This document shows positions 11,201-25,861 of a DNA stretch of 49,350 nucleotides, piece after piece. The notes beneath the pieces were generated by a model. That model saw only the letters and a program-made list of their open reading frames with translations. It searched no databases and was not told the origin of the DNA. Positions within the stretch are counted from its first letter, which is position 1. Each line of letters starts with the position of its first letter. The position numbers were made by a program, and so were the translations under genes. Origin of the DNA: Cyanophora paradoxa (taxonomy: Eukaryota; Glaucocystophyceae; Cyanophorales; Cyanophoraceae); contig QPMI01000309.1 of the NCBI GenBank assembly GCA_004431415.1, positions 1 through 49,350 of the forward strand, read 5' to 3'.

Positions 11201-14200
11201 GGAGGACGGCGTGGAGGATGCGGGCGTTCTCGGTGTCGAGCATCTCCATGATGGGGATGACGCCCCGGTGCGTGATCAGGTGGCCCTTGGCGAGCGGCTG
11301 CTCGCGGAAGATGCCGACGAGCTTGGCGCACGCCGCCAGGATGACCTCCTCGCTCTCGCTCGGCTGCAGCGTCGCGATCAGCTTCACCACCTCGCCCCCC
11401 GCCGCCCCGTACACGTCCGTCCGTCCCGCCTCCCCGTCCCCTGCGCCCCGCCCCGCCCGCACGCCTCAGCGCAAGGCCGAGGGGCAAGCGGGGGCGGGGC
11501 GGGGGCGGGGCGGGCCGGCGTCGGGCTCCTCGTCGAGGTCGACGTCGAAGGGGTCGCCGGCGCCGCCGCCCCCGGCGGCCTCGTCCCAGTCCCGCGACAT
11601 CTTCTCCCGCAGCTTCCGCTCCAGATCGTGCCGCAGCGCCAGCGCCCCGCCCCGCACGCTGCCCCCGGCCTCCGACTCCGGCCCCGCCCCCGCACCGGCC
11701 CCGCGCGGCGTCTCCTCCCCCGGCCGCACCCTCCGCCGCCCGTGCCGCCGCCGCCCGGCCCTGCCGGCCTCCCGCTCGCCATCGCTACACTCGTCGTAAT
11801 CGTCCTCATCGTCCTCCTCCTCCTCATCCTCCTCCTCCTCGTCGTCGGGTTCGGAGTCGGAGGGGGCGCCGCGGCCGGCCCCGCCGGGCGCCTCCAGCGC
11901 CGGCGGCTCCAGCGGGCCCTCCCCCTCCAGCAGGTCGTCGTAGCCCTCCTCCGTGTCCTGCCCCCTCGCCCCTCAGCGCCCCGCCGGGCGGGCGGGCGGG
12001 CGGGCGGGCGGGGCGCTGGCCTGGTACTGGGCGAGCTTCTGGGAGTCCTGCTTGACGAGGTGGGGCGGGGCGCGGAGGAGGGGGTCGAGGTAGCGCATGT
12101 CCTCGGGGCGGATGAGCTGGAGCTTGGCGCGGGGCTTGAGGTCGTGCCGCTGGCGGATGCGCGCCTCGACGGCCTCGCCGTCGTCGCTCACGAAGTCGTC
12201 GTACGACTCCTCCGCCCCCTCTGCGTATGCCAGCAGCCCGGGCGCCCCCCCCTGGCCCCGCCCAGGGCCCAGCGACCCCCGCGACGACACCCGCTGCCGC
12301 GGGCTCCCCATGGGGCTCGCCGACGCGCTCACCCTGCGCCCCGTCAGCTGGCCGGCGCTCCGGCGCGCTCGGGCGGCGGCGGCGCACGAAGCGGGGCGCT
12401 GGTGCCGAGCAGGGGGCCGGTCGGAACCGTCGGGGGCGTGCCCGTGCGGGGGCGGGCGGGCCGGGCTGGGGGCCGCCAGCGGCTGCCCGAGGAGGCTCCA
12501 CGCCGTGTCCAGCGAGGCGGTGCGGGCGTGCAGCGGCGGGGCGTGCATGGGGATCGAGGAGAGGCCGGAGCCGGGGAGCGGGGCGGCGCCGTAGGGGCCG
12601 AGGGAGGGGCGGCGGAAGCGGAAGGGGGGGAGGGGCTCGGTGGGGAGGCTGGCGGTGGTGGAGGGGATGGAGTCGCGGTCGGTGGCGGCGGAGGCGGAGG
12701 TGCGGGAGGAGAGGGCCGCCCCCCGCTCGTCCACCGCCGCCGCCGCCGCCGAGCGCAGGGCGAAGGCCGAGGGGCCGGCGGGGGCCCCCGAGCGCTCCTC
12801 CTCCTCGATCTCTCGGTCCCAGTCCTCCTCGTCCTCCTCCTGCACGCTCGCCCTGCCCCCGCCCCGCCTCGGAGGCCGCCCCGGGCCAGGGCGGGCGTGG
12901 GAGGGCTCACGGGTACGCCGCCCCGCCGTGGGCGCTGCGGCTCGAGAAGGAGCCCGAGCGCATGTGTCCCAGCGCCGCCCTGCGCCCCGTCAGATGCGTT
13001 GGAGAAGCCGGCGGCGGGGCGTGGGGGCACCGCGCGGGGGACGGGGGCGCGCCGGGGCCGTCGCCGGCGCGCTGGGAGCGGGGGCCGCGGCAGGGGCCGG
13101 CCGGGGCAGGCCGGGGTGCGGGCGGGGCGAGGCGGGCGGGAGGAGTCGGGGGAGGAGCTGACGGAGGGGAAGCGCGGGTGGGAGCGGGGCGCGCGGCGGG
13201 CCTCCCGCTGCCGCTCCCCGCCGACCTCGTGGGGCGGGGCGGGCGGGCCTCCGCGGTGCTCGGCCGGCGGGCCGTGGGGCCGGCGGCGGGAGGAGGGGGC
13301 GGGGGGAGCGAGCGCGGGGCCCGGGCGGGCGTACTCGCCGCTGGAGTTGCGCTCGCGGAGCTCGATGGTGCGGCCGATCATCTCGTGCAGCGCCGCGTCG
13401 CCCCACTGCGCCCCCGAGCCCCCCGCCGACGGCAGCGCGGGGACGGGGCGCTTGGCCCGGTTGCGGTTCGCGATCCACTGGTGGCGCAGGAGCTGCTGGG
13501 CGGAGACGCGCAGGTTCGCGTCCTTCTGGAAGCACTGCTGCAGGAAGTCCTTCAGCGCCTGCCGCGGGGGCGTCGGCCTCGGGCGCGGCGGCGCAGCGGG
13601 CGGCGGGGGCGACGCGGACGGCGGAGCAGGTGTCCGGGAGGGGGGGCATGTCGTCCTGGACGATGCGGAAGAGGGCGGGCATGGGGGCCAGCTCGAAGTA
13701 GGGCGGCGCCCCCGTGAGGAGCTCGATGACCGTGCACCCGACGCTCCAGATGTCCGACGCCGTGCTCGGCGCCGACATCTCGATCACCTCCGGCGCCACT
13801 GGCCCCGCCCCGCCCGCCTCAGGCCCCCGCCCCCGCGCCCCCGCGCCCCCCCGCCGCCCCCGCGCACTCCAGTAGGCGCTTCCGACGACGCAGTTGCGCT
13901 CGGCGCCGCGCAGCTCCGCCGCGCCGAGCTTCGTGGCGACGCCGAAGTCGGCGAGCTTCACGTGCCCCGCGCTGCTCGTCAGGATGTTCGCCCCCTGCCG
14001 CCCCCTCAGCGCCCCGCGCGCCACTGCGGCCCCCGGGCCCCGGCGGGGCGTGCCTTGACGTCCCTGTGGATGACACCTGCGGGGCGCGGTGGGCGGGCCG
14101 GCCGGGGCGGGGCGGGGCGGGGCGGGGGGCGGGGCGCGCCCTGCTCGTGGAGGTACTGGAGGCCGACGAGGACCTGCTCGATGTAGATGGAGACCAGCTG

Positions 14201-14607
14201 CTCGGGGATCGCCCCGAACTTCTTGATCACGTTCGCCAGCGACCCGCAGTCCACGTACCTGGCCCCGCCCCTCGCACGCCGCGGAGGCGGCGCGCCGCGG
14301 GCCCACGCACTCGAGTAGGATGTTGAGGTGCTCCTTCGTCTTGATGAAGCCCAAGTACTTCACGATGTTGTTGTGCTTCAGCTTCTTCAGCAGGTCGATC
14401 TCCGTCTGCGCCGCGCGCGTCGCTGGGCCGGCCGCCGTGCGTGCCGCGCGAGCTCCGCACCATTATGTTCGCGAGCTCCTCCTTCGGTATGTTGGTCAGG
14501 GAGACCTGCTTTATTGCCACGAAGTCGCCGGTCTCGGTGTTCAGGCCGCGGTACACGGTGCCGAAGCCGCCCTTCCCGATGGACTCTCCAAGCGTCTGAA
14601 TGCGCAT
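8295..14607 (-). CDS. MAP3K-epsilon / Cdc7 (SepH)-type Ser/Thr kinase with armadillo-like repeats
   Basis: Start ATG at 14607-14605 gives [21 protein letters not shown], a glycine-rich loop, then VAIKQVSL with the catalytic Lys. Exons follow with [84 protein letters not shown] and FRIVQDD, all typical of plant/amoebozoan MAP3K-epsilon and fungal Cdc7/SepH. A long Ser/Pro/Ala and acidic linker (about 13000-11700) separates this from armadillo-like exons: [78 protein letters not shown] and [19 protein letters not shown]. In relatives this kinase acts in cytokinesis and cell-cycle exit. The 3' end is uncertain (8295-8440). Introns are short, self-complementary and sometimes start with GC. Confidence 0.88.
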
Positions 14608-15088
14608 GAGACACGGTGCTCGTGGCGGCGAAACGCGGCAGGGGGGCGCACGTAGTGGCCGATGGACCGCGGCGCAGGCGGCGCTCGCCGCCCGCTCGCA
14701 TCCTTCGAGCTCGGTTTCCGCGACATGCTGGATGCCGGCATGCCCGCCCGCGGCGGGCGACGCTCGGCCCGCGCGTTTTTTTTCTCTGGGGCGTACAGGC
14801 TCACGATCAAATCGTACCACAGCGGCTTGTTCTGGCCATTGCCGCAGGTGCAGGTGGCTTGAATCCGAGCGCATGCAGCGCCAGCGCGCTGCTTGCTCGA
14901 TTTCCGAGCGCCCAGCGGCTCCTGCGCTTTCCTGCATCATTTCGAATTCCAGCATCCCGGCGCTCCATCGCATAGCGTTTTGATATAGCGGTCGCGGCGC
15001 GCCGAGAGCGCTCTTGCACACAGCGGCAGCGCAAGGTTTCTGACCTCGCGCGCTCGCGCGTCCGTCGACGCAGGTGCAGAGCGCAAGA
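14608..15088. other. Divergent intergenic region
   Basis: It separates the minus-strand kinase from the plus-strand membrane protein, so it should hold both promoters. Visible are a T-run (14777-14784) and a TATAGCG patch near 14983. No gene is seen. Confidence 0.4.
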
Positions 15089-16854
15089 ATGCCAATCTCG
15101 ACATCAACCCGCATACGCGCGCTTCTAGCGGTCGCCATCGGAATTTTCGGGATGGTGGCGCTGACACTGGGCCCGGCCATGACATCCGGGAGCCGTTCGG
15201 GCCATCGTGCGCGGCTGCCGTGGCTCGCGGGCCGTACGACGCCGCCGCACACGGCGAAGCAACTGCAGGTGCACCTGCGCCCCGCTCGTTCTCGCGTCTC
15301 CTGAGGACGACGGGGCTCGCGCGCGCGCAGGACGCGGAGGGGCGGCGGCAGCAGCTCCTGGAGGCGCTGACGGCGAACCCGCGGCAGCCGGGCGTGCCGC
15401 TGCTGCACCCGCGCGCGATCGCGGAGGCGGAGCCGTGGTCCGGGGACGTGCCGCGCGGCTTCTACCGCAGCTTCGCCGGCTGGCTGGAGCGGCGCTACTT
15501 CGGCGAGGCCGGCAGGGCGCGCCCCGCTGCTTTCGCCGCCGGTGCCGGGCCGCTGCGGTGCGGTGCGAGCGCGGGGGCGGCAGGGCGAGTTCCACGAGGG
15601 CGGCGAGGCGGCGGGGGCGGCGGACGCGGAGGAGCCGGTCCCCTGGGAACGGGCGGACCCCGGCGCCCCCACCTACCGCCTCGTCACCCGCGTCCGCCGC
15701 CCCGCGCCCCGCGCTCCCGCCGGCCCCGGCGCCCGATCGCCCTCTTGTCGTAGCGGCCGGCGCCGTGGGACGGGCGGTATGTGGCGCTGGTCGACGTGCT
15801 GACGGCCGTCCGCAACGCGCGCCACACCCTCACCATCGTCGACACCGCTGCCGGGCCCGGTGCGCCTTCCTCCCCGGCCCGCTCGCCCCCGGCTCACGGG
15901 CCGGGGCAGGGGCGTGGCTGGGGACGGCGTGGGCGGCGGGCGGCGGCGGGAGGCGGGCGGGGCGGCTGGCCCGCTGCAGACGCTGCTGGTGGCTCTGGAG
16001 GCGGACCCCCGGCGCGCCCTGATGCTCGACGCCAGCCTCGCCGACAACGCGCGCCCCGCCTCCGGCCCCGGCCCGCCCCGCCCACGCGCGCCCGCCGCCG
16101 ACGGCCCGCTCCCGCGCAGGGCATCGACGCGAGGGAGCACGTCGTGCTGCAAGGTCCGTGCCCGCCCCGCCCCCGGCCCCTGTTCCCTGCAGCTGCCTCC
16201 TGCCCCTGCTTCCCCGCGCAGGCGCCGTCGCGGAGGAGGACGGGGTGCTGAACGCCACGGGGGCCCTCCCCGGCGCCCCCGGTCCGCCCCGCCGTCCGCT
16301 CCTGCCGCCGCCGACGCTGCCGACGCCGGCGCCGGCGGTGGGGCAGGCGGGGCGGAGGGGCGGAGGGGCCGGGGGTGCGGGGTACGGCCTGGCGGGGCTC
16401 CTCGACCGCGTCCCCGAGGCCCGCCCCGTCGACCTCCTCCTCCGTCCGCCCCGCCCCGCCCCGCCCCGGCCCGGCCTCCGCGTGGGGCCTAATGGGGGCG
16501 GCAGTGGACGCCGGGGGCCGCGAGGCGGAGGTGCTGCTGCGGGCCGCCGCGCCGCTGCAGGCGCGCGTGCGCCGCGCCCACGTCGCCGTCCACTCCCGCC
16601 CCGCCGAGGCTCAGCTCCGCGCCTTCTTCGACTCCCTCGGCTGGGCGCGTCCCGCCCAGCGACGGCGCAGCGCGGCCCAGCGTTAGCGCTAGCGCGCGCT
16701 CACGGCGGCGGCGGGGCGGGCGCAGGTGCGGCTGTTCGACGTGGAAGGGGCGGCGGAGAGCGCGTCGCCCTTCGGGCCACTGCGCTGCGCGGGGCCCGGC
16801 CTCCAGTCCTACGTGAACCCCGCCCTCTTCGAGCCCGGCGACATCCTCTACTGA
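15089..16854 (+). CDS. Unrecognised type II membrane (signal-anchor) protein
   Basis: [21 protein letters not shown] starts a protein with a basic N-terminus and one hydrophobic segment of about 20 residues, as in ER/Golgi type II proteins. Later exons give [96 protein letters not shown] and, at the end, [15 protein letters not shown] with stop TGA 16852-16854. Introns run between gtgc/gtcc donors and gcag acceptors. The even mix of strands and helices and the luminal topology would fit a Golgi enzyme, but I see no family motif and assign no function. Confidence 0.6.
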
Positions 16855-17069
16855 GCGGGCCCGCGCCCGAGCCATCCTTGCGCGAATGCGTGAATGCTTT
16901 GTCAAGTTGAGCTACCGCGTGCAGCTGCAGCCAGCTGAGCGGTAGGGTTTGGGTAGAAGCGGCAAGGGGGTACACCAGCTAGGAAAGCCAGTTTCGACCT
17001 CCGCACGCCCGCATCGCCGCCACAGCAAAGCAAGCCTTAGAGAAGCGCAGGAAAGGACAGATCCGCAGG

Positions 17070-17756
17070 ATGGTGGGAGGCGGGCCGCTGAAGCTCATCG
17101 GCCGGGTCGTGACGACGACGATGTCGAAGACGATCGGCGTCGTTGTCCCGCGCCCTTTCGAGGTCTCGAAGTGCGCCCGGCCGCGCCGCGCCGCCCTGCC
17201 GCTCCTCCGCTCATCCATCTCTCCGCCGGCGGCGCCTCACCCGCGCAGGCTGAAGTACCGTGGATTCCGCAACAAGAAGTTCCACGCACATGACGAGCAG
17301 GAGCAGTGCAAAGTCGGCGACATTGTGCGTGGCCGCCTCGCGCGATCTGCGCCCCCGCAGCTAAGCGCGCCGGCGGCCCCTTCTGCCGGCTCTGACGCGC
17401 TCTGCTTGCGCGGCGCAGGTACAGATCGAGCAGACATCCGTCAAAGCGAGCAAGCTGAAGGCGTTCCGGCTGGACAAGATCGTCCAGGCGGCGCCCGACC
17501 CGCGCATCTACGAGAACGACAAGATCCCCGACAGGCTTCCCTGGAAGACCTACCCCGCGAAGAAGGTGCGAGCCCGCGCTGCGCGGCAAGGCGGGGCCAG
17601 CGGGCTCCTCGCACGGGACCTGCTTCCCGACCGCCCGAACCGGCCTGACGGGCGGCTGCGCAGGGCGGCATCTTGCCGGGGTCGGAGGCAGATAAGATCG
17701 ACCGGGTCCGTCTTGTTCTTGTCGTCCACCCGCCCGCCCGCCTGCCCGCCGTCTGA
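17070..17756 (+). CDS. Mitochondrial small-subunit ribosomal protein uS17
   Basis: Four exons join in frame: 17070-17170, 17249-17324, 17419-17565 and 17664-17756 (417 nt, 138 residues). All three introns are gtgcg...cag. The protein begins MVGGGPLKLIGRVVTTTMSK, the uS17 pattern (G-x-V-x-x-x-x-M-x-K-T). It continues with KKFHAHDEQEQCKVGDI then VQIEQTSVKASK, matching the K-K-F-x-A-H-D-E...C-x-x-G-D-x-V core that contacts 16S-type rRNA. An extra ~55-residue tail is richer than in bacterial S17. Mitochondrial rather than plastid or cytosolic placement is inferred from the overall look and the nuclear introns. Confidence 0.85.
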
Positions 17757-18428
17757 TTCCCGGGCAGGCTCGGAGGGGGACCTTGTAGCATGCCCCCCCC
17801 TCGTCTTTGAATGATTATTCTGAGAGAACCCCGCGCCCGCGCGCGTTCTGGGAGGACGTTCTGAGGCCTCCAGAGCTTTGGGAGGGCCGCCGGCGAGCTC
17901 GAGCGGGGAGCAGCAGTCACGCCCCGTCCGTAGCCAGAAAAGCCCGTGCCTGGCCGTGGCCGGGGCCTGGGGGTCGCTCCCGGCCACGCATTGGCTGTCG
18001 CAGACGAGGAAGCCTGGACTCCGTGATCGCAGGATGCCGCGCGCGGGGGCACTGATCGATGTGTGACTACGGCGCAGCACGAGACAGGGCCGGGCCGTGC
18101 ACGTGGTTCGCGGTTTATTTGTTGGCGCACACGCACATGTACATGCCGAGTCATGCATGCGCACACGACGCGACGACGCACGACTGCGAGTAAAACAATG
18201 GAACGGAACTCTCACTCAACGAGGTGCTTTATCCTTATCGAGAGCGAGCCTCCGAAAACATAAAACAGAAAATACTGCGAAATCTGCTTGCTCGATTTGC
18301 GTTGCGAATAACTTAAGCGGTCGTCTGGTTCGGATGCGGTTTGGTTTTCTGTCTAGGCCTGGTCTAGCTATAGCTCGGCCCGCGGCCTGCGGCTGCGGCT
18401 GGGCGGGGGCCGGGGTGGCGCGGGGCGG
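17757..18428. other. Convergent spacer between uS17m and the small membrane-protein gene
   Basis: No gene is seen. It is moderately A+T richer, with an A-rich patch at 18251-18280, and should contain both 3' UTRs. Confidence 0.4.
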
Positions 18429-18881
18429 CTAGAGGCCCGGGGTGCCGCGGGAGGCGGCGCGGGCGGCGAGGAGGCGGCGGGTGCCGAAGGCGACGCCGGC
18501 GACGAGGGCGGCGGCCCCCACGAAGCCCCCACCGCAATGCCCCTGCGCCCCCGTCACGCCCCGGCCGCCGGCGGCGACGGAGGCGGGCGTGGGGGGCCGT
18601 GGCGCACGCGGCGGCCCCGGTGCTGAGGCCGGTGGAGGCGGCGCCGGCCTGGGAGCCGCCCTGGAGGCGGCCCTGGCCCTGCCCCTCCTCCTTATCCTGG
18701 TCCTGATCACCGTCCTCCTGCCCCCAAGCCGCGGCGGCGTCGGGCGGGGCGGCGGGGCCGGAAAGGCGTGGGGCGGGGCGAGGCGTGCCTGTTCGACGGG
18801 GGTGAGCGGGGTGACCTCCGGGGTCGGGGTGGCGAGCGGCGTCTCCACGGCCGGCGTCTCCGCGGGGCCCTCCCCCGGCAA
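18429..18881 (-). CDS. Small hypothetical protein, acidic N-terminus and one C-terminal membrane segment
   Basis: MPGEGPAETPAVETPLATPT opens a Pro/Thr/Glu-rich N-terminus. An internal exon has an acidic, Gln-rich patch (EDGDQDQDKEEGQGQ), and the end reads FVGAAALVAGVAFGTRRLLA, a single hydrophobic segment followed by basic residues and a stop at 18429-18431. One or two short introns are likely. The topology resembles a small tail-anchored or mitochondrial outer-membrane protein, but no homology is recognised. Confidence 0.4.
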   Translation of the reverse strand: MPGEGPAETPAVETPLATPTPEVTPLTPVEQARLAPPHAFPAPPPRPTPPRLGGRRTVIRTRIRRRGRARAASRAAPRPAPPPPASAPGPPRAPRPPTPASVAAGGRGVTGAQGHCGGGFVGAAALVAGVAFGTRRLLAARAASRGTPGL

Positions 18882-19760
18882 CAGCTCGATCGCAACGCAC
18901 GTGCCCCCTGCCCCGCCCCGTCCGAGCCGTCAGCCGGCGCGCCGCCGGCAGGGCAGGGGGCGAGGCGGCGCCGGGCCGCTCGCACCGGAGCAGAGGGGCT
19001 TGTCCTCTGCGCGAGAGACGCGCAGGCAAACGCGCGCGCGTCAGTTGGCGGCGGGCGACGCGGGCGCGGGGAGAGCGCCGACCGGGGCAGCAGAACTGAG
19101 CGCCGCGGAGGGGGCCCTCGAGCGGGGAGCAGCAGTCGCGCCCGTACCCGCAGCAGCCCGTGCCTGCGACGGCTCAGTTAGTTTTCGGAGACCGGCCGGC
19201 CGGGGAGAGCCGGCGGCGCCGCACCGCAGCAGCGAGAGGACGCGCTAGGGCAGGACCAGGCGTTAGTTCCGTCGCCACAGCACGAATGCGTCTAATGAAG
19301 GGAGTCAACGAGAGAGGAAGTCGAAGAACGTTAATTTCTGGCGTCAACGAGAGGTCGCAGGTCGCTCCCGGCGACGCAACCTACCAGGTCGCTCCCGGCC
19401 ACGCATTGGTTGTCGCAGACGAGGAAGCCTGGAGCGCAGGTGGACGATGCGTGCGCGAAAAGCGCGCACGTGCACGAGACGAGAACGAGAAGGACGAGCG
19501 GGCGCATGGCTCGCGGTAACTGCTGGGCGGTTTGAGCACTGGTTTCCGTTCACGGTGGGCTCGGAGTGCGGGGGACTTGACGAGTTCTGCGGGAGAGATT
19601 TGTGCGACGTTTGCGGCGTAACTTTGTGGCGAGCGCTGAGTTGGGGGTACGCAGCGTCACGGCCACTCTCCGTACCCGGACCCGAAGGCGCGCATCCCTG
19701 TTTTCGCCCGCTGCGCGCGCTACAAGCACTACTTGGTGCTTATCTAATCGGCCTGAATAG
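18882..19760. other. Divergent spacer before the ATP synthase g-like gene
   Basis: No gene is supported. A short phrase (GTCGCTCCCGGCCACGCATTGG) near 17975-17992 recurs in similar form near 19390-19410, and GGTCGCTCCCGGC is doubled at 19364-19398. This suggests small local duplications around the two mitochondrial-protein genes. Confidence 0.35.
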
Positions 19761-20257
19761 ATGGCGTCGTTCTGGGCCCAGCGCTTCGCTCGTGAGGCGG
19801 AACTGCTCGTGAAGTCGGAGGCGGAGGTCGTGCCGTACCTCAAGAACTTCTGGACTACCGGCTGGGACTTCGGCGTGCGTGGCGGTGCCCATCGGTCGCG
19901 GCGCCCAACCATCGCCGACCCGCCCCGCGCCGCGCAGGTGGCCCGGAAGGAGTTCGCTGACCTCCGGCAGTATTTCGGCTCCGGCCAGGTCCTCGACCTC
20001 ACCGTCGAGCAGACCGTGCGCAACATCGGCAAGCCGGCCTTCTACCTCCTCGCGGGGTCTGCCCCATCGCCGCCTCCTCGCGCCGAGGCGCCATTGACGC
20101 GCCCGTGCCGCCAGCTTCACCCTCGGCGAGGTGCTCGCGCGCCGCAACCTCTTCGGCTACGTCTCCGATGAGGTGCGCCCGCCCGCCGCCGCGCCGTCCG
20201 CGCGCTCACTCGCCCCGCGCCTTCCACGCGCCGCAGGACGGCCACAAGAAGCACTAG
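19761..20257 (+). CDS. Mitochondrial F-type ATP synthase subunit g-like protein
   Basis: Four exons: 19761-19875, 19939 to about 20057, about 20112-20172, and 20237-20257. Stop is TAG 20255-20257. The protein runs MASFWAQRFAREAELLVKSE ... VARKEFADLRQYFG ... NIGKPAFYLLAGFTLGEVLA, then RRNLFGYVSDEDGHKKH. The C-terminal G-E-V-x-x-R-R-x-x-x-G-Y signature in a hydrophobic helix is that of subunit g, the membrane-sector subunit involved in dimerisation. The size of about 105 residues fits. The sequence is divergent elsewhere, so identity rests mainly on the C-terminus. Confidence 0.65.
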
Positions 20258-20753
20258 GTGCCCGCGCCGCTCGACGACCGGCCGCTGCCGGTCGCTGATT
20301 TGCTCTCTCCGCAGACAGCTTAGCCAGGACATGTAGGCCGCCTGGCGCCCGTCGTCGGCCGCCGGGGCACCGTAGCGCTCGCTGCCCCCGACCGTGTCCG
20401 TCCGTAGAGCCTGGGCTTGTAATCATACATAATTGCTTGAGCTCGCGGTGTCATGGGCGGCGCCAGCAATCGGCGATTGCGTCGGCGCGCGCGGGGCGCG
20501 GCCGCCCATCGGTGCAGCGGCTGGAATGGGAGAGCAATATTAATTGCAATGCGTCGCCGTCGGGCCGGGGGCGTCGAGGAGTGCGCACGCGCGTTCGGCG
20601 GCATGCGCAAGCAGCGCAACCACGGCAGGCCGACGGGCACCGCGGCGCGGGCTGCAAAGACATTGCATTCGAGGAGAGGTTGGAGTAGGAAGGCAGCCGG
20701 AAGGGGTCGACGGGGAAGGGGAGCGAGAGGGGCGGGGCGGCAGGGGGCGGGGC
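20258..20753. other. Convergent 3' spacer
   Basis: It lies between the 3' ends of the ATP synthase g-like gene and MAT1. An AATATTAATTGCAAT patch at 20536-20550 is the only A+T-rich part. No gene is seen. Confidence 0.4.
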
Positions 20754-22078
20754 CTAGAAGAGGGTGGAGAGGGCCTCGCGGCGGGCGCGGGCGCGGGCGG
20801 CGTCGAAGGAGTGGCCGCCAGCGCGGGCGGCGAGCTCCTCGAGCTGCCGCAGGCGATGCGCGTAGGCGTACATCGCCTCCCGGTCGTTCTCGTCCGCCGG
20901 CCGCTCCACCCGCGTGCCCCCGCCCTGCACCGCCTTCTGCTTCGGCTGCGCCGGGCCCGCCTGCGGCCCCGCCGCCGCCGCCGCCACCGCCCGCGGCACG
21001 TACTCCCGCGCCTTCGCCTCCGGCGCCGCCGGCGGCTCGGCGGGGCCGGGGGCGCGGCGGCGGCTGCGCGCGTGGCGGGGCGCTTGGCGGGGCCGGCTTG
21101 GGGACCTTCCCCGCGACCTGCGCGGGCCGGGTCAGGGGCGGGGCGGAGGGCAGGGCGGGCGGGCGGGGCGCGCGATGCTCTGCATGTTCTCGGCGTGGCC
21201 GCGGCGGAGCGCCTCGATGCGCTCCCGGTCCTCCGCCAGCGCCCGCTCCCGCCGCGCCGCCGCCGCCGCCTTCTCCTCCGCCACCCGCCGCTGCGCCTCC
21301 CGCTCCGCCTCCGCCTGCCCCGCCCGCCCCCTCAGCCGCCGCCGCCGCGGGCGGGCGGGCGGGGCGGGCGGGCGGGCGGGCGGGGCGGGGCGGGGCGGGG
21401 CACCCGCTTGGCCTGGTTGCGGATTATCTGCTCCTGGTTCTCCCGCTGGTGCTCCATCACCAGCCGGTCCATCTTCTCCACGTCGATCCCGTTCACCAGG
21501 TTGAAGACTGCCGCCGGCCGCCTCAGCCGCCGCCGGCGCAAGGGGCGCTGGGCGGGGCGGGGCGGGGCGGGGCGGGGCGCGCTGATGTCCTCGACCATCT
21601 CGAGGTAGTTGTTGTACTCCTCGAGGGACGCGAAGTCCGCCTCCACCTTGTTGAACCTGCCGCCCCCGCGCGCCCGGGCCCGCGCCCCGTGAGCCGTGCG
21701 AGGCCCGCCGGCCCCGGCCCCGGCCCCGCCGCGGTGCGCACGCCCCGAGGACCCGCTTGCGGATGAAGGTCTCGCTGCCCATCGCCATCCCCTCGCCCGT
21801 CGGCCGCTTGAAGTTCGACTTCCGCAGCTGCGTCCCGCACTGCTTGCACACCTGCACCGTCGCCCCGCTCGGGAACATCCGCTCGATGCACGTCTCGCAG
21901 CTGCCGCCGCGCGCGGTCAGCGCCCGGGGGGCGGCTCGCGGCGGCCGGGCGCGCACTACTTGTGGCCGCATAGCTCACTGACGCTGATGCGCAGGCTCGG
22001 CGTGATGTACGGGCTGTTGCGGCACACCGTGCACTCCTCGCCGATCATCAGCGCCGATCCTCCCCCGCGGCCCGCCAT
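20754..22078 (-). CDS. MAT1: CDK-activating kinase assembly factor MAT1 / TFB3 (TFIIH subunit)
   Basis: ATG at 22078-22076 begins a RING finger: CTVCRNSPYITPSLRI in exon 1, then GHNCETCIERMFPSG and VCKQCGTQLRKSNFKRP after a gtagtg...cag intron (spliced codon AA|C). The following exons give the MAT1 helical region: FNKVEADFASLEEYNNYLEM, VFNLVNGIDVEKMDRLVMEH, QRENQEQIIRNQAKR, and a charged coiled coil (EREAQRRVAEEKAA). The C-terminal exon ends ARREALSTLF, stop 20754-20756. MAT1 holds CDK7 and cyclin H together in TFIIH. RING spacing and domain order are as expected, so the call is firm. Introns are short and very G+C rich. Confidence 0.9.
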
Positions 22079-22595
22079 GTCGCCGCTTCACGCGCTCGAG
22101 CGCGGCCCAGGCGCTGCCTCCGCTCCGCGCCTCGACCGTTCGGCGAGCTATCGGCGTCCGCAATGCGCTCTGGTCTCGCCGCGCTAAGGTGCGCGTTCGG
22201 TTCACTCCGCGATGCAGGCTGTCGAGCGCGAGTTTGAGGATTCGCGTGTCGCCGCTCGCTGATAGCACCGCGCGCGTCGCTGTCGCTGCTGTCCTCGATG
22301 TTTTCCTATACGGTTGGTGCTCGGTGGCGCTGCGAACGTGTACGTAATGCTCTCGCTCAGAAGCGCTCTCGGCGCGCGGCCTTTAAGCCCGGGTTCGGAG
22401 TTCCCTCAGTTCCCGGAGTTCCGGTCCGGGGGGGTACTTGTCGCTGCCGACGTCCGGCTCGGGTACGTGTCACTCGATTCGACGTCTTCCAGGTTCGCCG
22501 CGAGGAGCAGCGCCGCGCACGCCCCCGCCCCGCGGGCCATCGATGTCTGCTCTGGCCAACGGCACGCGCCGGCCTTTCTCACAGACGCCGATCGA
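22079..22595. other. Divergent region between MAT1 and thioredoxin reductase
   Basis: It should hold both promoters. An open frame runs upstream of the reductase ATG (22314-22595), so an N-terminal extension or targeting peptide is possible but is not supported by any motif. Confidence 0.35.
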
Positions 22596-25644
<3,049 letters not shown>

Positions 25645-25820
25645 GCCTGCCGCCTCATAGCCCGGCGCCCCAGGCGCCCGGCCCCCGCGCCCCGCTCGAG
25701 TCCCCGGCCCCCCCCGGGTCGACTCGCGGGCGCGCTGGCCGCGGCGCCCTCTGCGCCGGGCGAGGCGGCAGGCTCCCCGCACCCCCCGCGGCAGGCGGCG
25801 GCCGGCGGGGACGCGCCAGC

Positions 25821-25861
25821 ATGACGGGGCGGCGTCGAAACGCGAGCACGCGTGACGCCCC
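25821..25861 (+). promoter_or_regulatory. Possible SECIS element in the 3' UTR (weak)
   Basis: About 180 nt after the stop there is ATGA, 13 nt, AAA, 12 nt, then TGAC, the right order and spacing for a eukaryotic SECIS. However, base pairing between the quartet and the loop is poor. A competing stem (GGCGTC with GACGCC) would bury the GA. I list it only because the Sec reading requires a SECIS somewhere downstream. Confidence 0.2.

Noticed and set aside
11007-14186. A 1,059-codon plus-strand open frame opposite the kinase
   Set aside because: It is the antisense shadow of the kinase exons and their G+C-rich introns, with low-complexity content.
16905-16960. tRNA-like hairpin (CTACCGC ... GCGGTAG)
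   Set aside because: No cloverleaf or B-box could be formed. It is a simple inverted repeat in a 3' region.
25821-25861. Firm SECIS call
   Set aside because: The conserved words are present in order but the helix does not pair well. Kept only as a weak candidate.
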